NCBI RefSeq assembly: GCF_001647025.1
Contig: NZ_LUKQ02000026.1
Location: 1-39,522 of the forward strand
DNA length: 39,522 nt
From: Endozoicomonas atrinae
Lineage (GTDB): Bacteria > Pseudomonadota > Gammaproteobacteria > Pseudomonadales > Endozoicomonadaceae
Direction of reading: 5' to 3'
Part shown: positions 34,118-39,522 of the stretch, one piece after another
Numbering within the stretch: position 1 is the first letter of the stretch
How the letters are laid out: the number at the start of each line of letters is the position of its first letter
Position numbers and translations under genes: made by a program
The notes under the pieces: generated by a model
Seen by the model: the letters and a program-made list of their open reading frames with translations, nothing else
The model's database searches: none
Told to the model about the DNA's origin: nothing

Positions 34118-35116
34118 TCATTTAAGAGTACGAACGGATTCTCTCTGTCGTAATTCCGGTTTAAATGTTTCCAGTGCGGGCAACGGTTGGTGATTCATCA
34201 GGCTTGAAAGTGCTTCTGATGCCCGGGCCGCCATCTCTTTGATGGGAAAGTGCACCGTCGTAACCGCCGGCGTTAACATGGTGCAGATACTGACACTGTC
34301 AAAACTGACCATGGAGATATCGCCGGGAACGGTCATGCTGCGCTCTCTGAACAGGTCAAAGGCACCGACACACATTTCTTCACTACAGGAGTAAACAGCA
34401 GTGACATCCGGATGTTTGTCCAGAATTTCGGCCATGGCGTGATAACCACCAGTCCGGTCATAATCCGCTTCAGCCACCAGTGATTCATCCAGTTCAATGT
34501 GGTGTTCACGCAGTGCCTGCTCATAACCCTGAAAACGCAGCTGAGCAGTCAGTCGTTCCCGTGGGCCTGCCAGACAGGCGATTTTGCGGTGGCCATGCTC
34601 AATCAAGTGGTTAACGGCCTGTTTGCCAGCTTCAGCGTGTTCAAAGGCAACACAGCGGTCTTCAAGCCCATCAACCTGTCGGTCCAGGAGGATAAATGGT
34701 GTTTCTTCCTTCGCCAGCTCAATCAGTTCTTCGTCGTATAGATTACGGGCATGAAGAATAAGGCCATCACAGCGCATATCCTTTAGTCGTTGGATTGCCT
34801 GTTGTTCACTTTCCCGTGAGCGCTTGCCCCGGCTGACCAGCAGAAATTTTCCCTGCTGATCCATCTCTTCCTGAACTTCAGCCATCAGCTCGGAGAAAAA
34901 GGAGCCCCGATAGGAGGTAACGACCAGTCCAACGGTGTTGGAGGAAGAGGTCGCCAATGAGCGAGCCAGAGGGTTCGGGCGGTAATTCAGCTTTTTCATC
35001 GCCTGATGTACGCGCTCTCTGGTAGCTTCCTTAATCTGGCCTGTCTCGTTGAGAACCCGGGATACCGTTGCCCTGGAAACCCCTGCCAGTTCAGCTACGT
35101 CCTTTATGCTCGCCAT
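34118..35116 (-). CDS. LacI-family transcription regulator of the chitobiose genes
   Basis: The 332-residue protein has the LacI helix-turn-helix at its start (IKDVAELAGVSRATVSRVL), the hinge helix NYRPNPLARSLA, and a periplasmic-binding-protein-like sugar domain (GLVVTSYRGSFFSELM, DGLILHARN, DRQVDGLE). It lies inside the chb operon between chbA and chbF, so it would control its own expression. The likely targets are the paired AACCGGTT palindromes at 37513-37533 and 37785-37805, which are of LacI operator type. In E. coli the corresponding regulator is the AraC-type ChbR, so this is a different control design. The inducer is probably chitobiose-derived but is not shown. Confidence 0.88.
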   Translation of the reverse strand: MASIKDVAELAGVSRATVSRVLNETGQIKEATRERVHQAMKKLNYRPNPLARSLATSSSNTVGLVVTSYRGSFFSELMAEVQEEMDQQGKFLLVSRGKRSRESEQQAIQRLKDMRCDGLILHARNLYDEELIELAKEETPFILLDRQVDGLEDRCVAFEHAEAGKQAVNHLIEHGHRKIACLAGPRERLTAQLRFQGYEQALREHHIELDESLVAEADYDRTGGYHAMAEILDKHPDVTAVYSCSEEMCVGAFDLFRERSMTVPGDISMVSFDSVSICTMLTPAVTTVHFPIKEMAARASEALSSLMNHQPLPALETFKPELRQRESVRTLK

Positions 35117-35253
35117 TGCTGTCTCCTGATTCCGATCTGATTACGCCGAGCTTTTTCGTGAAAACACCTTATGGGGTATTCTCTTTTCGCTATGGGCATT
35201 CTGGATGCCGAAGATCGACTTAGAAAAATGGCTGCGTTCAGTCGTTTAAAAAA

Positions 35254-35565
35254 TTATTTGTTGTCCAGTCGCTGATACAGACGAATCATTTCTTCTACCA
35301 TATCCTGAGCCAGCATAGAGTTCATCAGGTGATCCTGAGCATGAACCAGCAGCAGGTTAACCGGTACCTTGCCTTCCCCGTTGTCAGCAGCGATCAGAGC
35401 GGTCTGCATTTTATGAGCCAGTCTGCCAGCTTCGCGGGAATCGGCAAGGGATTTTTCAGCTTTGTCATAATCGCCACAGCGCGCGTGTGCCAAGGCTTCG
35501 AGTGCCTGACTCTTGGCTTCGCCGGATTTAACAATCAGTTCCATTACAACGTTGTCGACGTTCAT
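35254..35565 (-). CDS. chbA: ChbA, PTS enzyme IIA for chitobiose
   Basis: ChbA accepts phosphate from HPr and passes it to ChbB. The 103-residue protein has the lactose/cellobiose IIA pattern: helical, with the phosphorylated histidine in LLLVHAQDHLM (His75) and the following Asp78 that binds the trimer metal. The ribosome-binding site AGGAG lies about 8 bases before the ATG. It follows chbC after a 65-base gap with a hairpin, and a 137-base gap without obvious signals separates it from the regulator. Confidence 0.92.
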   Translation of the reverse strand: MNVDNVVMELIVKSGEAKSQALEALAHARCGDYDKAEKSLADSREAGRLAHKMQTALIAADNGEGKVPVNLLLVHAQDHLMNSMLAQDMVEEMIRLYQRLDNK

Positions 35566-35597
35566 GGGAAGTCTCCTGAAAACAAGGGGGTATTACA

Positions 35598-35619
35598 CCC
35601 ACCGGACTCAGCCGGTGGG
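35598..35619 (-). other. GC-rich hairpin between chbC and chbA
   Basis: CCCACCGG (35598-35605) pairs with CCGGTGGG (35612-35619) over six bases, about 35 bases upstream of the chbA start. No T run follows, so it more likely shields mRNA ends or tunes relative expression within the operon. Confidence 0.4.
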
Positions 35620-35630
35620 GAGGGAAGGTG

Positions 35631-36962
35631 TTAAGCGATGGCAGGGTTACCAGCGGAGTCAGTCTTGGTGGCACCGGAGGCTGTGGCCTGTTCCTGAGCC
35701 ATTACCTGCTTCTCGTAGGCTTTGAAGAATGGGTAGTAGATCATGATGTCAATCACCATCAGTACCGCAGTCAGGATAGAAGCCTTGAAGGCCCAGCCAG
35801 CACCCCAGGCCGCACCGATCAGAGCAGGAGCAGTCCATGGTGTTACCGCGATGGCTTTGTCAACAATGCCAGTGTTAACGGCAACGTAAGCGATGATGGC
35901 ATTCACCACCGGAGCCATAACAAATGGAATGAACAGGGTTGGGTTCATTACCACAGGGGCGCCGAACATCACCGGTTCGTTGATCTGGAATGCGCCAGGC
36001 AGGAAGCTCATGCGACCAACGCTGCGCAGGTGAGCGGTCTTACTGAAGCTCATCAGGATAACCAGAGACAGGGTTGCACCGGCACCACCGATAAAGATGT
36101 AGAAATCCCAGAAAGGCTGAGTGAACAGGTTAGGTACGGTCTCGCCAGCAGCATAGGCAGCAGCATTGGCGCCAATGTTAGCCAGGAATATAGGCGACAG
36201 AATGCCTACAACAATGTTGGCACCGTGAATACCGGCAAACCACAGCAGCTGGCAGAGCAGCAGCGCGCCAATGATGGCAGGCAGACTGTTGGATGCGCTG
36301 ACCAGTGGCTTGAAGATGGTCATTACTGCATCTGGAATCTGCATGTCAAAGCCAGACTGTACGAACAGGCTCAGTGGATACAGGGTCACAAAAATCGCCA
36401 GAACCGGAACCAGCAGAGCGAAAGAGGCGGCAATTGCCGGTGGTACCTGCTCAGGCATGCGGATGGTGATATTGTACTTCTTCAGGATGCGGGTCAGCTC
36501 TACGGAGAAGTAGGCAACCAGCAGTGCCGTGAAGATACCGGTACCGCCGAAGTGATTCAGTGGCAGAGCCCAGCCTTTTTCAGGCGCAGCAACCAGCAGG
36601 AATGACATGGCTGACAGGGCTGCGGCACCAATGGCGTCCATCTGATAGGACTTGGCCAGGGAATAGGCTACACCCATGGTAATGAACAGGGACATTATCC
36701 CCATGCTCATGGTCCAGGGCATTACGATGGTTGGGCGGTGTGCAGCAACGAAGTCCAGCCAGGCACGACCAAAAGCGTTTGTTGTATCGGCAGCAAAAGG
36801 AGGGTTGGCAAAAATCAGGATGAAACTGCCCACAATAATGAAGGGCATGGCCACCAGAAAGCCATCACGCAGTGCGGTAATATGACGTTGAGCACCCAGC
36901 TTTCCGGCTATTGGCCCGAGCTTCTGCTCTACAAATTGTATGAGTTGGTCGTACAGTTTCAT
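35631..36962 (-). CDS. chbC: ChbC, PTS enzyme IIC for chitobiose
   Basis: ChbC is the membrane channel of the chitobiose PTS. The 443-residue product has about ten hydrophobic segments and the lactose/cellobiose IIC motifs, including ALRDGFLVAMPFIIVGSF near the start, FAGIHGANIVVGILSP, and GAFQINEPVMFGAPVVMNP, the conserved substrate-site segment. The start is at 36962 after GGGGATTAAC, a sequence also found before the chitoporin start. It is the second gene of the operon, 63 bases after chbB. The C-terminal tail (AQEQATASGATKTDSAG) is hydrophilic. Confidence 0.94.
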   Translation of the reverse strand: MKLYDQLIQFVEQKLGPIAGKLGAQRHITALRDGFLVAMPFIIVGSFILIFANPPFAADTTNAFGRAWLDFVAAHRPTIVMPWTMSMGIMSLFITMGVAYSLAKSYQMDAIGAAALSAMSFLLVAAPEKGWALPLNHFGGTGIFTALLVAYFSVELTRILKKYNITIRMPEQVPPAIAASFALLVPVLAIFVTLYPLSLFVQSGFDMQIPDAVMTIFKPLVSASNSLPAIIGALLLCQLLWFAGIHGANIVVGILSPIFLANIGANAAAYAAGETVPNLFTQPFWDFYIFIGGAGATLSLVILMSFSKTAHLRSVGRMSFLPGAFQINEPVMFGAPVVMNPTLFIPFVMAPVVNAIIAYVAVNTGIVDKAIAVTPWTAPALIGAAWGAGWAFKASILTAVLMVIDIMIYYPFFKAYEKQVMAQEQATASGATKTDSAGNPAIA

Positions 36963-36963
36963 T

Positions 36964-36981
36964 GTTAATCCCCGTTCTCCT
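36964..36981 (-). promoter_or_regulatory. chbC translation-initiation region shared with the chitoporin
   Basis: Read on the minus strand this is AGGAG, three bases, then GGGGATTAAC, one base before the ATG. The chitoporin start has AGGAG, five bases, then the same GGGGATTAAC at the same distance from its ATG. A shared target for a small RNA is possible by analogy with ChiX in E. coli, which pairs with chiP mRNA and with the chbB-chbC gap. Confidence 0.5.
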
Positions 36982-37025
36982 AAAAGAGAGCTTTCTATGT
37001 CGCAATCGTTGCTGCGTCGTTGTTG

Positions 37026-37340
37026 TTATGCAGTTTCTTCCAGCAGGGCAAGTGCCTGATCGAGAACCTGTTCACCCTTCATCATGCCGTAGGCCATTGG
37101 GTCAATAGCTTCTACGCGCTTGTTCAGCTTTGCTGCATGAGCCTGAAAGTCGGCCAGCTTGAATTTAATCTGTGGGCCAAGAAGACAAACGTCGTAAGAC
37201 TCAATAGCTTCTTCAAAGTTGGCCATGCCAACGGCATCGATTTTGACTTCAAGGCCACGATCCGCAGCGGCCTGTTCCATTTTCTTAACCAGCATGCTGG
37301 TTGACATACCTGCGCTGCAGCATAGGAAAATCTTTTTCAT
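37026..37340 (-). CDS. chbB: ChbB, PTS enzyme IIB for chitobiose
   Basis: ChbB is the small cytoplasmic IIB unit that passes phosphate from ChbA to the sugar during transport. I start it at 37340 (MKKIFLCCSAGMSTSMLVKK) because GCGGAGT lies about 10 bases upstream; the nine-residue extension to 37367 is not like the family. The phosphorylated cysteine is Cys8 in the CSAGMST loop. Length is 104 residues, normal for lactose/cellobiose IIB. It is the first gene of the chb operon. Confidence 0.93.
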   Translation of the reverse strand: MKKIFLCCSAGMSTSMLVKKMEQAAADRGLEVKIDAVGMANFEEAIESYDVCLLGPQIKFKLADFQAHAAKLNKRVEAIDPMAYGMMKGEQVLDQALALLEETA

Positions 37341-37480
37341 CACATTGACTCCGCTATTCAATTCCAAGACAGGTCAGTTTCGTGGGTCCAGTACAGGTAT
37401 TTCCGTCTGCTCTTGTTAAGAGCTTGGTCGAAGTGACCAGGAACTGAACGGGAAACCGTATGTGGAAGTTTTCATTACGT

Positions 37481-37496
37481 TGACAATGAAATCACA
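37481..37496. promoter_or_regulatory. Weak CRP-like site upstream of chbB
   Basis: TGACA-N6-TCACA has one good half (TCACA) and one poor half. A CRP site would suit a PTS sugar operon, but the match is weak and lies downstream of the proposed start site, so the call is tentative. Confidence 0.2.
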
Positions 37497-37512
37497 GAAG
37501 TAATCAGGGTGC

Positions 37513-37533
37513 AACCGGTTTCTGTAACCGGTT
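37513..37533. promoter_or_regulatory. Tandem operator pair for the chb operon
   Basis: Two AACCGGTT palindromes (37513-37520 and 37526-37533) are 13 bases apart centre to centre, each with TGAAACCGGTT or GCAACCGGTT-type extensions. They have the form of LacI-family operators and sit just inside the proposed chb transcript start, so binding would block initiation. Confidence 0.7.
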
Positions 37534-37543
37534 TCATTGGTGT

Positions 37544-37572
37544 TTTTCAGGAACTCTCTGACATGCTGTAAA
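37544..37572 (-). promoter_or_regulatory. Candidate promoter of the chb operon
   Basis: On the minus strand TTTACA (37567-37572) and TGAAAA (37544-37549) are 17 bases apart. The -35 box is good and the -10 box poor. Initiation would fall near 37537, next to the operator pair, giving a leader of about 200 bases before chbB. Confidence 0.35.
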
Positions 37573-37750
37573 TGCCTGAAGCCATTGGAGTTTCAGTGTC
37601 TGCAGGTTGTTCGTTTTTCTGGTGAGCGTATTTACTGGCCAGAAAACTCATTTCTGCTGATGCGCGGTAGAAGTTTTACCGTCCGTTTCTATGATGTAAG
37701 TCAATTTTCAAGTTTGTTGCTTTTTAGTGTGATGTGAAAAAGCTGAAAAT

Positions 37751-37779
37751 TTGATTTATGACAAAAGTACGCATAAAAA
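37751..37779 (+). promoter_or_regulatory. Candidate promoter of the chitoporin gene
   Basis: TTGATT (37751-37756) and TAAAAA (37774-37779) are 17 bases apart. Initiation near 37786 would fall on the first half of the operator pair at 37785-37805 and give a leader of about 208 bases. The rest of the 653-base chbB-chitoporin gap holds no gene that I can support. Confidence 0.4.
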
Positions 37780-37784
37780 CTTGA

Positions 37785-37805
37785 AACCGGTTGCAGAAAC
37801 CGGTT
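37785..37805. promoter_or_regulatory. Tandem operator pair for the chitoporin gene
   Basis: AACCGGTT occurs at 37785-37792 and 37798-37805, again 13 bases apart centre to centre. The pair is nearly identical to the reverse complement of the pair at 37513-37533, so one repressor would control both divergent units. The two pairs are about 270 bases apart, which would allow looping. Confidence 0.7.
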
Positions 37806-37972
37806 ACATTTTTTTGGCGCAAAGATAAACTGACAAGCGTTTACAAAAGGCACCGTTTCTTTACCAATAAAAATCATTCGAGAGAAACGAGCAGGGAAAG
37901 GGGGTTCCTGACTTCTCTGCTGTCAACATAAACAGAAAGTGCTGTCTTTCTAAAAAAAACAGAAAACACACC

Positions 37973-37992
37973 AGGAGTTAATGGGGATTAAC
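37973..37992 (+). promoter_or_regulatory. Chitoporin translation-initiation region
   Basis: AGGAG (37973-37977) and GGGGATTAAC (37983-37992) precede the ATG at 37994. The ten-base block and its one-base distance to the start are the same as for chbC. Confidence 0.5.
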
Positions 37993-37993
37993 G

Positions 37994-39388
37994 ATGATGT
38001 TTAAAAAGACCACACTGGCGACAGCCATCCTTGTTGCAAGTGCCGCAACCGGCGCTTTTGCTGCAGACATGACTGATGATTCCATGTACACCGCTGCAGA
38101 AAGCACTGGTAATGCATTTTTTGAAGACGCATCAGTAACTGGCGGCGTCTACGCGTTCTCCCGTAAGCGGAACCGGTACAACGTTTCCACAGGCAAGTTT
38201 GAGACTAACCTCGACCATACCTCTGTTCTGGGCAATATCGACTTCAGCTCTGGTTATGTGGGCGGGATTGTTGGCCTGGATCTTGGCCTGTATGGTTCCA
38301 TGGATCTTCAGCAGGGTGGCGGTGTTGACCATGAGATGAACTTTTTTCCATGGGACAACCCTCATAACCCAGACTGGTCTCAGACATCAGCCAAGGATGA
38401 TGTGAGCTTCTACAAGGCTGCCCTGAAGTTCAAGTTTGCAAATACATGGGCTAAGGCAGGTTATATTCAGCCATCGGGCCCTGGTGGACTGGGTGTTAAC
38501 TGGAATTTCATGCCTGGTACTTATCGCGGTGCCCAGTTCGGTGCTGACTTCGGCAACCTGAGTGTTGCTTATATGTGGGCTGACGAATACAAAGCTCCAT
38601 GGTTCCAGGAAACTTATGAGTTCCGCACCAGAAACCCGGATGCAAACCTGACTGGTGCCCTCGACACAGAGATCGACTATCTGCACTCTGTTGGCGCAGT
38701 CTACACCTTTGACAATGGTCTGGTTCTGGATGGTGCATTCTCTCAGTCAGATGATTACCTTGATACCTACCATGCCAAAGTCAAGCATTCTATGAAGGTG
38801 GCTGATGGTACCTTGAACCTGGCTTACCATTACTATGGAGCCAAAGATGCGGGTGACCTGGAAGTCTATGATGGTAGCGCCTGGCAGCAGGCCCTGACGG
38901 CATCTTTCGCTGTTGGTCCTTATACGCTGAAAGCTGAGTCTACAGTGACTCGTGCTAAAGGCGATCAGGGGTACTTCGTTTATCGTACAACTGTTCCACT
39001 CGGCACTTCTGCCGGCGCTTACGACCTGTGGTGGGATTCCAGATCTGACTTCAACCACGATGGTGAAAAAGCCGTTTATGTTGGCCTGTGGCGTGACCTG
39101 GCAGACCAGGATCTGGCTGGATGGAGAGTTGGTGCTTCCATGGCTTATGGTTGGGACGGTAAGCCTGCGTCAGACTTCGGAGACCAGAGCGCAGAGCTGA
39201 AGGAAAGTGCCTTTAACGTGGATCTTGGCTATACCGTTCAAGATGGAAACTGGAAAGGCAGCAGCGTTGCACTGCACTGGACCAACTACCGTAACCACTC
39301 TGGGCAGCCAAGCTGGACTGGCTTCAAGAATGCATTCCAGGATGAGAATGACATCAAGCTGACCATGGTCGTTCCATATTCTTTCTAA
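37994..39388 (+). CDS. chiP: OprD-family outer-membrane porin, probable chitoporin
   Basis: The 464-residue protein starts with a signal peptide (basic MMFKKTTLATAILVASA, cleavage near GAFAAD) and continues as alternating amphipathic beta strands ending in a terminal Phe (LTMVVPYSF), the usual signal for outer-membrane insertion. Segments such as DASVTGGVYAFSRKRN, NIDFSSGYVGGIVGLDLGLY and PSGPGGLGVNWNFMPGTYRG match the OprD/chitoporin family. OprD-type porins take up small substrates; the divergent chitobiose PTS and the shared operators point to chitobiose or chitooligosaccharides. The gene symbol is assigned by family and context, and the substrate is inferred. Confidence 0.82.
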   Translation: MMFKKTTLATAILVASAATGAFAADMTDDSMYTAAESTGNAFFEDASVTGGVYAFSRKRNRYNVSTGKFETNLDHTSVLGNIDFSSGYVGGIVGLDLGLYGSMDLQQGGGVDHEMNFFPWDNPHNPDWSQTSAKDDVSFYKAALKFKFANTWAKAGYIQPSGPGGLGVNWNFMPGTYRGAQFGADFGNLSVAYMWADEYKAPWFQETYEFRTRNPDANLTGALDTEIDYLHSVGAVYTFDNGLVLDGAFSQSDDYLDTYHAKVKHSMKVADGTLNLAYHYYGAKDAGDLEVYDGSAWQQALTASFAVGPYTLKAESTVTRAKGDQGYFVYRTTVPLGTSAGAYDLWWDSRSDFNHDGEKAVYVGLWRDLADQDLAGWRVGASMAYGWDGKPASDFGDQSAELKESAFNVDLGYTVQDGNWKGSSVALHWTNYRNHSGQPSWTGFKNAFQDENDIKLTMVVPYSF

Positions 39389-39415
39389 ACCTGTGATACC
39401 AATTCCATTTTTAAA

Positions 39416-39522
39416 TTATGAAATAACAGCCCATGAACGGGAGCATAGACTTTTCAATCGGCCAACTTCAGAAAGTAATTCATTCCATGCCTCACAGCAT
39501 TTATTGATAATATCTTCATAGT
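39416..39522 (-). mobile_element. C-terminal end of an IS630-like transposase, cut by the window
   Basis: On the minus strand the last 34 codons of an ORF read YEDIINKCCEAWNELLSEVG and end with SRSWAVIS and a TAA. The YEDII-ACC-AWN pattern and the RSWA-type ending are typical of IS630-family DDE transposases. The remainder lies beyond the right edge. The end of the insertion sequence should lie between 39389 and 39415; I cannot fix its terminal repeat from one side. Confidence 0.6.

Noticed and set aside
33470-34153. 227-codon plus-strand ORF opposite chbF
   Set aside because: chbF is intact with its metal ligands on the other strand; this is a shadow.

Overview
The window looks like a chromosomal segment of a marine, host-associated gammaproteobacterium, most likely Endozoicomonas or a close relative in Oceanospirillales. 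The basis is the gammaproteobacterial gene order yrbG-kdsD-lptCAB / mlaFEDCB-ibaG-murA / hisGD, a chitobiose PTS with a chitoporin, a tad pilus locus, and many palindromic intergenic repeats. The genus is inferred from this combination, not from a database match.

Layout. (1) 1-8787: the 3' part of a tad (Flp-type pilus) locus on the plus strand: a secretin fragment with a lost 5' end, a small lipoprotein, a TadG-like gene broken by two compensating frameshifts, two TadE-like pseudopilins, then intact TadZ, TadA, TadB, TadC and TadD. The pilin, prepilin peptidase and RcpC are not here. (2) 8839-13017, minus strand: yrbG-kdsD-lptC-lptA-lptB (Kdo synthesis and LPS transport). kdsC, normally between kdsD and lptC, is missing. 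(3) 13241-18498, plus strand: mlaF-E-D-C-B (phospholipid transport), ibaG and murA. A 267-bp element with nested inverted repeats lies between mlaD and mlaC, and a decayed copy of one of its ends overlaps the mlaB stop. (4) 18759-28679: one giant ORF of 3306 codons with no recognised family, between murA and hisG where many gammaproteobacteria have no such gene. Its AT-rich ends enclose a sharply bounded GC-rich block of four repeat units of about 400 residues, arranged A-A-B-B. (5) 28973-30921: hisG (short form) and hisD, closed by a strong terminator. (6) 30962-37340, minus strand: a chitobiose operon chbB-chbC-chbA-lacI type regulator-chbF-chbG-kinase, divergent from an OprD-type chitoporin (37994-39388). 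Both transcription units carry a tandem pair of the same palindromic operator, and chbC and the chitoporin share the same translation-initiation sequence. (7) The right edge holds the C-terminus of an IS630-like transposase.

How the genes work together: chitobiose would enter through the porin, be phosphorylated by ChbBCA, deacetylated by ChbG and split by ChbF, with the kinase rescuing free amino sugar. The lpt, mla and murA genes form an envelope-biogenesis neighbourhood. The most unusual items are the giant mosaic repeat protein, the nested-palindrome element inside the mla operon, and the candidate shared control of chbC and the porin.
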